Shown here in pieces: positions 1-5,505 of a stretch of 10,542 nt of DNA. The DNA is taken from assembly GCA_038226305.1 (NCBI GenBank), contig JBBRQN010000032.1, positions 1 through 10,542 of the forward strand, given 5' to 3'. The notes beneath the pieces were generated by a model. It was not told where the DNA came from. It ran no database searches and saw only the letters and a list, made by a program, of their open reading frames with translations. The stretch's first letter is position 1. Every line of letters begins with the position of its first letter. The position numbers and the translations under genes were made by a program. Origin of the DNA: JASLDZ01 sp038226305 (GTDB taxonomy: Bacteria > Pseudomonadota > Alphaproteobacteria > Caulobacterales > Caulobacteraceae).

Positions 1-755
1 CCGTCGAGCATGCCGTCGATCTGCGCCCGCAGCGCCCGCAGCGCCGCCTGCAGCCGCTGCTCCTCATCGGCCACATCGTCGGAGATCATCCGCGAGACGG
101 CCACGCCCACGTCGTGCAGCACCGCGGTGCCCAGGGCGAGGCCGTCCGCGAAGCGCTGGCCCTTCAGCCGCTCGGGCTTGTGGGGGCTGAGTTCCACGTC
201 CTTGAGTTCGACGAGGCCCACGAGTTCGCCCGAAGCCACCGTCTCGGCCAGCACCATGGCGATGGTCTGCAAGTCCTCGACCTCGTCCTCGCCGTACACC
301 CGCTCGGTGCGGTTCTGGACGACGAGGGCGCCGATCGTGCGGCCGCCGCGTAGCAGGGGCACGCCAAGAAAGGCGTGAAAGGGGTCTTCGCCCGTTTCCG
401 GCCGATAGCTGAAGGCGGGGTTCGAAGGGGCGTCCTGCAGGTTCAGGGGGCGGCCCTGACGCACGATCTCGCCCACGAGGCCCTCTCCGGCCTTCAGGCG
501 GGTCATGTGGACGGCCTCGCGCTTCAGGCCCTCGGTGGCGAACAGCTCCATGTCGCCTGACGCCCGGCGCAGGTACAGCGAGCACACCTCGGCCACCATC
601 GAGCCTGCGATGATGCGCACCACGCTGTCGAGCTTGGTCTGCGCGGGCCCGCCGCCCGCCATCGCCTCCCGGATCTGGCGCAGCAGCGAGCGCGGACCCC
701 GCAGGGCCCCGCCCCGGTCCGAGCCGGTCCAGTCCGGATGCGCGCGTTCGGGAAT
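1..755 (-). CDS. ptsP: PtsP, enzyme I of the nitrogen phosphotransferase system (EI-Ntr), N-terminal part; gene continues beyond the left edge
   Basis: Only the first 251 residues are in the window. Residues about 40-185 form a GAF sensor domain, with the hallmark stretch MVAEVCSLYLRR near 53-64, a PETGEDPFHAFLGVPLLR segment near 119-136 and TIGALVVQN near 140-148. From about residue 200 the enzyme-I N-terminal PEP-utiliser domain begins. The phospho-histidine and catalytic barrel lie outside the window. In the family, EI-Ntr takes phosphate from PEP and passes it to NPr (PtsO) and then EIIA-Ntr, and in many proteobacteria the GAF domain senses glutamine; this is cytoplasmic regulation, not sugar import. 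The frame is open back to the stop of the upstream kinase at 840-842 and contains no ATG before residue 32, which lies inside the conserved part. ATT at 755, seven bases after GGAGGAGG, is the best start; TTG at 791 is the alternative. The 84-base gap after the kinase shows no terminator, so cotranscription is likely. Identity is firm, the start less so. Confidence 0.88.
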   Translation of the reverse strand, partial: MPERAHPDWTGSDRGGALRGPRSLLRQIREAMAGGGPAQTKLDSVVRIIAGSMVAEVCSLYLRRASGDMELFATEGLKREAVHMTRLKAGEGLVGEIVRQGRPLNLQDAPSNPAFSYRPETGEDPFHAFLGVPLLRGGRTIGALVVQNRTERVYGEDEVEDLQTIAMVLAETVASGELVGLVELKDVELSPHKPERLKGQRFADGLALGTAVLHDVGVAVSRMISDDVADEEQRLQAALRALRAQIDGMLD

Positions 756-770
756 GGCCGCGCCTCCTCC
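753..770 (-). promoter_or_regulatory. Strong Shine-Dalgarno followed by a putative ATT start codon of ptsP
   Basis: On the minus strand GGAGGAGG occupies 770-763, then seven bases, then ATT at 755-753, in the ptsP frame. No ATG, GTG or TTG in that frame sits at a useful distance from this site. The only upstream candidate, TTG at 791, lacks a recognisable ribosome binding site. The first in-frame ATG follows a GGGAGG at only two bases and would remove conserved N-terminal residues (RSLLRQIREAM). The ribosome binding site is seen directly; use of ATT is an inference. Confidence 0.55.
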
Positions 771-839
771 AATACCCGGCGCGAACGCCAAAGGCCGTGC
801 CCGGAGCTTGTAGCGGAGGCGAATGAACCGCGCGAGGGA

Positions 840-2240
840 CTACACCGCCGGGAAGCTCAGGGCGGTGCGCAGGCCAGGGCCGGTGCCGTCGGGGGCGGCA
901 CCGGGGCCCTCGTCGAGGTCGAGGCGGCCGCCGTGGGCCTCTGCCACCGCCGAGACGAGGCTGAGGCCGAGACCGGAGCCCGGCTGGCTGCGGCTGTTCT
1001 CCAGGCGGACGAAGCGTTGCACCACCCGCACCCGATCCGCCTCGGGCACGCCCGGCCCCGTATCGGTGACGCTGACCTCGGCCTCGCCCGAGGAGCGCCT
1101 GCGGGTGCGCAGCATGATGGCGCCGCCGGGCGGGGTGTATTTCACCGCGTTGTCGAGGAGGTTCGAGAGGGCCTGCGCCACGAACTCGCGGTCACCGCGG
1201 ATGATCAGGTGCGGGGCGAACTGGGCGTCGAAGGCCAGGCCCTTGTCCTCACAGAGGGGCTCGTAGAGCTCGGTCATGCCCCCTGCGAGCTCGGAGAGGT
1301 CGAACTCCAAGGCATTGGTGAGCTGGCCCGCCGCCTGCAGGCGCGAGATCGCCAGCACCGCATTGAACGTCCGCAGCACCGAGTCTGCATCCGCCAGGGT
1401 GGACTCAAGCGCCTGCAGGGGGTCCGCCTTGCCCGCCTCGACCTCGATCAGCGCCACCTCCAGCCGCGCGCGCATGCGGGTGAGGGGGGAGCGCAGGTCG
1501 TGGGCGATGGCGTCTCCCGCGTGGCGCAGGCCGCCCATCAGCCGCTCCACCCGGTCGAGCATGACGTTGAGGCCCATGGCCAGCTCGTCGAACTCGTCGC
1601 CGACGCCGCGCACGGGGGCGCGCACGTGCAGGTCTCCGGACTCCACCGCGGTGACCACGGTGCGCAGGCTGGCCATCTGCCGGGTCACGTTGCGGCTGAC
1701 GAGAACGCCCCCCGCCAGCCCCAGGAGTACGATCAGCACGCCCGCGCCCCACAGAGCCCGAACGATCCGCACCACGAAGCCGCGCTGCGCCCCGATATCG
1801 ACCCCCACGAACAGGAGCTCGCCATCCGCCAGCTTCACCTGCCGACCCCAGGCCTGGCGGCGGGTGACGGCCCCGTCGGGATCGGTCTCCGATACGCGGA
1901 AGCTGGCGTGGGCCTCGGCGGTGGAGGGCTCCACCGGGGTGGCGGCGATGTTGCCGGTGACCGGTTTTCCCTGGGGGTCGGACAGGAGGTAGAGGAACGG
2001 CCGGTCGCCCGAGGCCCGCTCGATCAGGGCCCCGTTCAGGGCCGATCCGCCCCCTTGCGCGAACACGGTGCGCAGGGACGCGATCTCCCGGCCCACCTCG
2101 CTGTCGGCCCGGGTCGTCACCTCGCCTGCGGTGGCCACGTAGATGTAGCCGAGGAACAGCGCCGCCGCCCCGGTGAACAGGGCCAGAAACAGCAACGTCA
2201 ACCGAAACGGCGTCGTGCGCAGGAGGACGGGGAGTTTCAC
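840..2240 (-). CDS. Membrane sensor histidine kinase (HAMP, HisKA, HATPase), partner of the regulator just upstream
   Basis: This 466-residue protein is a canonical class I histidine kinase. It has a transmembrane helix at about 13-35 and a periplasmic sensor region of about 120 residues (36-157). A second helix at about 160-182 is followed by a HAMP domain (about 182-235). The HisKA H-box is AIAHDLRSPLTR with phospho-acceptor His247. The ATPase domain has the N-box NLLDNAVKYT (Asn364), G1 DTGPG at 393-397 and G2 GSGLGLS at 421-427, so all catalytic elements are intact. The sensor region matches no ligand domain I recognise, so the signal is unknown. Translation starts at GTG 2240, 18 bases after the regulator's stop. 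There is no clear Shine-Dalgarno, so translational coupling is likely. Given its position behind degP, envelope stress is a plausible input, by analogy with the rhizobial degP-regulator-kinase cluster; this is inference. Confidence 0.93.
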   Translation of the reverse strand: MKLPVLLRTTPFRLTLLFLALFTGAAALFLGYIYVATAGEVTTRADSEVGREIASLRTVFAQGGGSALNGALIERASGDRPFLYLLSDPQGKPVTGNIAATPVEPSTAEAHASFRVSETDPDGAVTRRQAWGRQVKLADGELLFVGVDIGAQRGFVVRIVRALWGAGVLIVLLGLAGGVLVSRNVTRQMASLRTVVTAVESGDLHVRAPVRGVGDEFDELAMGLNVMLDRVERLMGGLRHAGDAIAHDLRSPLTRMRARLEVALIEVEAGKADPLQALESTLADADSVLRTFNAVLAISRLQAAGQLTNALEFDLSELAGGMTELYEPLCEDKGLAFDAQFAPHLIIRGDREFVAQALSNLLDNAVKYTPPGGAIMLRTRRRSSGEAEVSVTDTGPGVPEADRVRVVQRFVRLENSRSQPGSGLGLSLVSAVAEAHGGRLDLDEGPGAAPDGTGPGLRTALSFPAV

Positions 2241-2243
2241 GGA

Positions 2244-2255
2244 CGGGCGCGCCCG
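2244..2255. repeat. 12-bp perfect GC palindrome in the regulator-kinase gap
   Basis: CGGGCGCGCCCG reads the same on both strands. It is flanked by GGA and TCC, which extend the pairing around one bulged base (2241-2259). It fills the spacer where the kinase ribosome binding site would be expected. It may fold in the mRNA and limit kinase translation relative to the regulator. In DNA of this GC content a chance palindrome of this type is not rare. Confidence 0.4.
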
Positions 2256-2258
2256 GTC

Positions 2259-2930
2259 CTACGGATCCAGCCTGTAGCCCGCGCCGCGGACGGTGGAGAG
2301 CATGGGGTGGTCGAAGCTCTTGTCGATCTTGCCGCGCAGGCGGCTGATGTGCACGTCGATCACGTTGGTCTGCGGGTCGAAGTGGTACTCCCACACCTTC
2401 TCCAGGAGCATGGTGCGGGTGACGCTCTGCCCCGCGTGGCGCATCAGGAACTCCAGCAGCTGGAACTCCCGCGGCTGCAGATCGATCTCGGCGGCCCCCC
2501 GGTGAACGGTGCGGGCGATGAGGTCCATGCATAGGTCGCCCACCTTCAGGGTGGTGGAGACGGCCCCGGTCTCCCGGCGGCGCGAAAGGGCTTCCACCCG
2601 GGCGATCAGTTCGGAGAAGGCGTAGGGCTTCACGAGGTAGTCGTCGCCGCCGGCCTTCAGACCGGTCACGCGGTCTTCAACCTCGCCCAGCGCCGAGAGG
2701 AACAGCACGGGGGTGGCGTCGCCCTCCCGACGCAGCGCTTCCACGGCGGTGAGACCGTCCATCTTGGGCATCATGCGATCGACGACCAGCACGTCGAAGT
2801 CACCGGCGCGGGCCTGTTTCAGGCCCTCCTCCCCGTCGGGAGCGTGGGTGGGCTCGTGACCGGCCTCGACGAGGCCGCGGGCCATGGCCTCGGCGGCGGA
2901 GACGTCGTCCTCCATGATCAGGATGCGCAT
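2259..2930 (-). CDS. OmpR/PhoB-family DNA-binding response regulator
   Basis: This 223-residue regulator has a receiver domain (about 1-115) with all key residues: acidic pocket Glu7, Asp8 and Asp9, phospho-acceptor Asp51 (VVDRMMPKMDG), Ser79 and Lys101 (YLVKPYAF). A winged-helix domain of the OmpR type (about 127-222) follows, with the recognition-helix stretch TNVIDVHISRLRGKID and the closing RGAGYRLDP wing. Length is normal for the family. It starts at ATG 2930, with GGCGGGG seven bases upstream. It is the first gene of a unit with the kinase 18 bases downstream and probably ptsP. A strong terminator at 3038-3063 separates it from degP, so it should have its own promoter in the roughly 105 bases between. 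That stretch carries two inverted repeats that could be binding sites, possibly for the regulator itself. Its targets cannot be read from the sequence; degP next door is a natural candidate. Confidence 0.94.
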   Translation of the reverse strand: MRILIMEDDVSAAEAMARGLVEAGHEPTHAPDGEEGLKQARAGDFDVLVVDRMMPKMDGLTAVEALRREGDATPVLFLSALGEVEDRVTGLKAGGDDYLVKPYAFSELIARVEALSRRRETGAVSTTLKVGDLCMDLIARTVHRGAAEIDLQPREFQLLEFLMRHAGQSVTRTMLLEKVWEYHFDPQTNVIDVHISRLRGKIDKSFDHPMLSTVRGAGYRLDP

Positions 2931-2943
2931 CGATCAGCCCCGC

Positions 2944-2970
2944 CTTCCGCCCGTTTTGTCCGGGCGGAAG
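2944..2970 (-). promoter_or_regulatory. Perfect 10-bp inverted repeat in the leader of the response regulator
   Basis: CTTCCGCCCG (2944-2953) and CGGGCGGAAG (2961-2970) are exact reverse complements separated by seven bases. The proximal arm ends 13 bases before the regulator's ATG and borders the GC-rich ribosome binding site. If transcribed, it would form a stable hairpin just before the ribosome binding site. No T-run follows on either strand, so it is unlikely to be a terminator. Operator or translational control hairpin are both possible. Confidence 0.5.
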
Positions 2971-2997
2971 ATGCGCGAGCCCGCGTCTGGAGGAAAG

Positions 2998-3018
2998 TGA
3001 AACTCCCGCCACGTTTCA
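2998..3018. promoter_or_regulatory. Dyad TGAAAC-N9-GTTTCA upstream of the response regulator
   Basis: Two perfect 6-base arms lie at 2998-3003 and 3013-3018, about 70-90 bases before the regulator's ATG and just past the degP terminator. This is where a promoter or operator for the regulator-kinase unit should lie. OmpR-type regulators usually bind direct repeats, so a dyad might be read by a different factor. It could also be chance; no -10/-35 pair is obvious. Confidence 0.35.
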
Positions 3019-3037
3019 GCCCGAGCCCGAAAACCGA

Positions 3038-3063
3038 AAAGCCCGGCGCAAGGGCCGGGCTTT
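3038..3063 (-). terminator. Intrinsic terminator of degP
   Basis: Arms AAAGCCCGGC (3038-3047) and GCCGGGCTTT (3054-3063) pair perfectly over 10 bases around a six-base loop. On the minus strand the hairpin runs into TTTTCGGTTTTC. It lies 28 bases past the degP stop and isolates degP from the regulator-kinase unit. The plus strand has only a short T stretch after the hairpin, and no plus-strand gene ends there. Confidence 0.85.
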
Positions 3064-3090
3064 CCTGTCGTCTGGGTCAGGCTGGCGGGG

Positions 3091-4731
3091 TCAGCCCGCG
3101 CCGGTGGGGGCGGGCGTGGCCGACTTCACCGGGTCGAGCTTGATCGCCAGGCCCACGTTACGGCCCTTGTCGTTGATCAGCATGAACACAGAAGGCCGAC
3201 CGGCCGACTTGGCCTCGCCGATGATCGCCAGCACTTCAGAGGCCGAAGCGACCGGGCGCTGGTTCACCTGTACGATGACCATGCCCGCCTTGATGCCCTT
3301 GCGGCCCGCGTCGGACGACGTCGTCACGGCGTCGATCAGCACGCCCCGCACCTCGGCCGGGATCGTGTATTTCGCGCGCGCCGCGGCATCGAGGGAACCG
3401 AGCGACAGGCCGAGCGCAGTCGGCAGCACCGGGCCGGGCTTGGGCGTATCGCGATCCGGCAGGGCGCCACCGGCACCCGACTCCGCCGCGTTCAGCTGGC
3501 TGGCCGTGGGGCGCAGACCTGCCGTGACGGTCAACTGCATCGGCTTGCCGTTGCGACGGATCTCGAGCCGCATGGGATCGCCCGCAGGGGTGCCCGCAAC
3601 CAGTCGGGTGAGCGAGCTGGACGAGGTGACCTTCTTGCCGTTCAGCGAGGTGACGAGGTCGCCCGCCTGCAGGCCGCCGCGCGAACCGGGGCCGCCGGCC
3701 GTCACGTCTGTCACCAGAGCGCCGGCGTTGGCCGCCAGGCCGAGGCTTTCGGCCGCGTCGGGCGTCACGTTCTGGATGGTGGCCCCGAGGTAGCCGCGGG
3801 TCACCTTCTTGCCGGAGATCAGCTGCTTCACGATGCCGTCGGCGGTGTCGGCCGGAACGGCGAACCCGATGCCCACCGAGCCGCCGGTCTGCGAGTAGAT
3901 CGCGGTGTTCACGCCGATCACCCGGCCATAGACGTCGAAGGTCGGCCCGCCCGAGTTGCCCCGGTTGATGGGGGCGTCGATCTGGATGTAGTCCACCGGG
4001 AACGCCCCGGCGGTATCCGGCGGCAGGTCGCGGCCGAGCGCCGAGACGATGCCCGCGGTGGCCGTGCCGCCCAGAAGGAACGGGTTGCCCACGGCCAGCA
4101 CCCAGTCGCCCACGCGGGGCTTCTGCTGGGTCTCGAACTGGGCGAACGGGAAGCTACCGCCCTCCACCTTGATGACCGCGATGTCGGCGTCTTCGTCCTT
4201 GCCGATGAGCCGGGCCTTCAGCTCGCGCTTGTCGTTGAGCACGACGGTGATGGAGGTCGCCTTGTCGATCACGTGGTTGTTCGTGACGATGTAGCCGTCG
4301 GGGGAGATGAAGAAGCCGGAGCCGGAGGCCTGCGCCTCGGGTGCGTCGGAATCCTCGTCGTCGCTGGAGCCGGCGCCCGGTGCGCCACGGCCCTTGGGGG
4401 TGGCTCCGCCACGGCCGCTGCGGCCGGGGTTCTGGAACTGCGGCATCTGGTTGAACGGGAACGGCAGGCCGCTGGCCCCCGTCTCGGCCGGCGAGGCTCG
4501 CGAGGTCACATTGATCGAGACCACCGCGGGCGCGACCTTCTCGAAGATGTCGGCGAAGGAGGCGGGGGCACCGGGGGGTGCCGGTCGCGCGCTCGACTGC
4601 ACCTCGCGCGACACGTTCTGGCCAGCGGCCTCGGCGCGCGGCAGCGTCAGCCCGACACCGGCACCCGCCGCGGCAGCGACGCCCAGACCGGCGACGGCAC
4701 CGGCGAAAAAGCCTTTTCTCGTGAACGCCAT
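3091..4731 (-). CDS. degP: Periplasmic Do/DegP (HtrA) serine protease-chaperone with two PDZ domains
   Basis: This 546-residue protein has a basic N-terminus and a Gly/Ala-rich hydrophobic stretch ending near PRAEA (residue 36), consistent with export. TRKGFF near residues 4-9 resembles a variant twin-arginine signal. The trypsin-like domain (about 58-300) carries the full catalytic triad: His153 in TNNHVID, Asp183 in DADIAVIKV and Ser260 in NRGNSGGPTFD. Residues about 80-135 form a long Pro/Gly- and Asp/Glu-rich insertion, matching the flexible LA loop of DegP proteins. PDZ1 spans about 310-405 (GYLGATIQNV onward) and PDZ2 about 435-530, separated by a low-complexity linker. The family degrades or refolds misfolded envelope proteins. 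It starts at ATG 4731 with only a weak ribosome binding site. The 228-base region before it separates it from ccmE, and a terminator follows. Expression is probably its own unit, perhaps responsive to one of the neighbouring two-component systems (inference). Confidence 0.95.
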   Translation of the reverse strand: MAFTRKGFFAGAVAGLGVAAAAGAGVGLTLPRAEAAGQNVSREVQSSARPAPPGAPASFADIFEKVAPAVVSINVTSRASPAETGASGLPFPFNQMPQFQNPGRSGRGGATPKGRGAPGAGSSDDEDSDAPEAQASGSGFFISPDGYIVTNNHVIDKATSITVVLNDKRELKARLIGKDEDADIAVIKVEGGSFPFAQFETQQKPRVGDWVLAVGNPFLLGGTATAGIVSALGRDLPPDTAGAFPVDYIQIDAPINRGNSGGPTFDVYGRVIGVNTAIYSQTGGSVGIGFAVPADTADGIVKQLISGKKVTRGYLGATIQNVTPDAAESLGLAANAGALVTDVTAGGPGSRGGLQAGDLVTSLNGKKVTSSSSLTRLVAGTPAGDPMRLEIRRNGKPMQLTVTAGLRPTASQLNAAESGAGGALPDRDTPKPGPVLPTALGLSLGSLDAAARAKYTIPAEVRGVLIDAVTTSSDAGRKGIKAGMVIVQVNQRPVASASEVLAIIGEAKSAGRPSVFMLINDKGRNVGLAIKLDPVKSATPAPTGAG

Positions 4732-4959
4732 CTCTTTGTTCGTTCCCTTAAGCCGCCCTCACCGGAAGTGACCGCAGGGGGGCCGCGGCGACCGGGGGGC
4801 GTGTTCTGTCAAAGTCCGCGTGAAGCGAACGGGTTGCGCGGTCAAGCGCGCGGGTTCGCGCTCTGGCCATCACGCGAACGGATGGTGAAGTCAGGGGGTG
4901 TTCGTGAGGCCGCTTCGGGGCGGAACCGTGGCCGTTCGTGGCGGCAGGTTTCGAGGCGC
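4732..4959 (-). promoter_or_regulatory. degP upstream region with six GTTCG/CGAAC motifs and a weak promoter candidate
   Basis: No credible gene was found in this 228-base gap; the 86-residue frame across it (5008-4748) runs into ccmE and has arginine/alanine-rich antisense-type composition. GTTCG or its complement occurs at 4738-4742, 4826-4830, 4854-4858, 4875-4879, 4900-4904 and 4934-4938. Two copies (4854-4860 and 4873-4879) form a 7-base inverted repeat around 12 bases, and GTTCGTG occurs twice in direct orientation. A possible Caulobacter-type promoter is TTGACCG (4845-4839), 12 bases, then GCTTCACG (4826-4819), a poor -10. A perfect TTGACA lies at 4812-4807 without a partner -10. The motif count is seen directly; any function is inference. 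Confidence 0.35.
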
Positions 4960-5442
4960 TCAAGGCGTGGGCCGCTGCGGCGTGTAGGCGACGCCGTCGC
5001 CCCGCCAATTGCCCGATTTCTTGAGGGCGTCGGCCACGTCCTTGGGCATGTATTTCTCGTCGTGCTTGGCCAGCACCTCCTTGGCCAGGAACACGCCGTC
5101 TTCGCGGAAGGCCCCCTGCGCCACCACGCCCTGCCCCTCGCGGAACAGGTCGGGGAGGGCGCCGCGGAACACCACCTTGTCGCTGGCCGCATGGTCGGCC
5201 ACGTCGAACCCGACGCTGCCGTCGGCGGCATGAGTCACCGAGCCCTGCTTGACCAGCCCGCCGATGCGGATCGTGCGGCCCACGGGCACGCGCTTATCGT
5301 GCGCCTGGCTGGGGCTGTAGAAGAACACCACCGCATCGCCCATCGCGGCGATCGACAGGCCGGCCGCCACGACCAGCACGGGGGCCGCCACGGCCACCAT
5401 GAGCAGCCGCCGCGCCTTGCGGGATTTCGGGAGGAACGCCAT
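4960..5442 (-). CDS. ccmE: CcmE (CycJ) haem chaperone of cytochrome c maturation
   Basis: CcmE covalently holds haem in the periplasm and passes it to apocytochrome c in the System I maturation pathway. The 160-residue protein has a short basic N-terminus (LPKSRKARR) and one transmembrane anchor at about 12-35. An OB-fold beta domain follows, with IRIGGLVKQGSV near 58-69 and GDGVAY near the end. The signature HDEKYMPKDV carries the haem-binding His127 and nearby Tyr131. The length fits the family. ATG 5442 is preceded in frame by GTG 5445, so one extra residue is possible; the ribosome binding site is weak. The usual partners CcmF and CcmH are not downstream: degP follows after 228 bases. In rhizobia the order is cycH, cycJ (ccmE), cycK, cycL, degP, so this looks like a reduced version of that cluster, with the other ccm genes presumably elsewhere. 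Confidence 0.94.
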   Translation of the reverse strand: MAFLPKSRKARRLLMVAVAAPVLVVAAGLSIAAMGDAVVFFYSPSQAHDKRVPVGRTIRIGGLVKQGSVTHAADGSVGFDVADHAASDKVVFRGALPDLFREGQGVVAQGAFREDGVFLAKEVLAKHDEKYMPKDVADALKKSGNWRGDGVAYTPQRPTP

Positions 5443-5488
5443 CACTCGGATACATAGGATGGCGGCGTGGCGGGAGGAAGGCGTGCGT

Positions 5489-5505
5489 CGCGCTAGTGGT
5501 GCGCG
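5489..5505 (-). repeat. Short inverted repeat directly after the 448-residue gene
   Basis: CGCGC (5489-5493) and GCGCG (5501-5505) pair around seven bases, immediately after the stop codon at 5508-5506. There is no T-run behind it on the minus strand, so it is at best a weak terminator-like element. The rest of the 60-base gap before ccmE shows only a TATGTA box (5456-5451) close to the ccmE start, with no convincing -35. Confidence 0.2.

Noticed and set aside
738..2534. 598-codon open frame on the plus strand opposite the first kinase and regulator
   Set aside because: It is antisense to two intact, motif-complete genes, is His/Arg/Gln/Gly-rich and has no recognisable domain. Long antisense frames are expected in high-GC coding DNA.
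4718..4747. ECF/general stress sigma promoter (GGAAC...CGTT) at the degP start
   Set aside because: GGGAAC and GCGTTC do occur, but the second box lies inside the coding sequence, so the promoter could not serve degP from the ATG used.
4732..4960. LexA (SOS) box before degP, suggested by repeated GTTC/GAAC
   Set aside because: The alphaproteobacterial box requires GTTC-N7-GTTC in direct orientation; no pair fits. One GAAC-N7-GTTC (4923-4937) is in inverted orientation.
4748..5008. 86-codon minus-strand frame filling the gap between ccmE and degP
   Set aside because: It starts inside ccmE in another frame, is Arg/Ala/His-rich and has no signal, domain or ribosome binding site that I can support.
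4273..5457. 394-codon open frame on the plus strand opposite degP, the gap and ccmE
   Set aside because: It spans two real genes and their intergenic region on the other strand and reads as Arg/Gly/His-rich shadow sequence.
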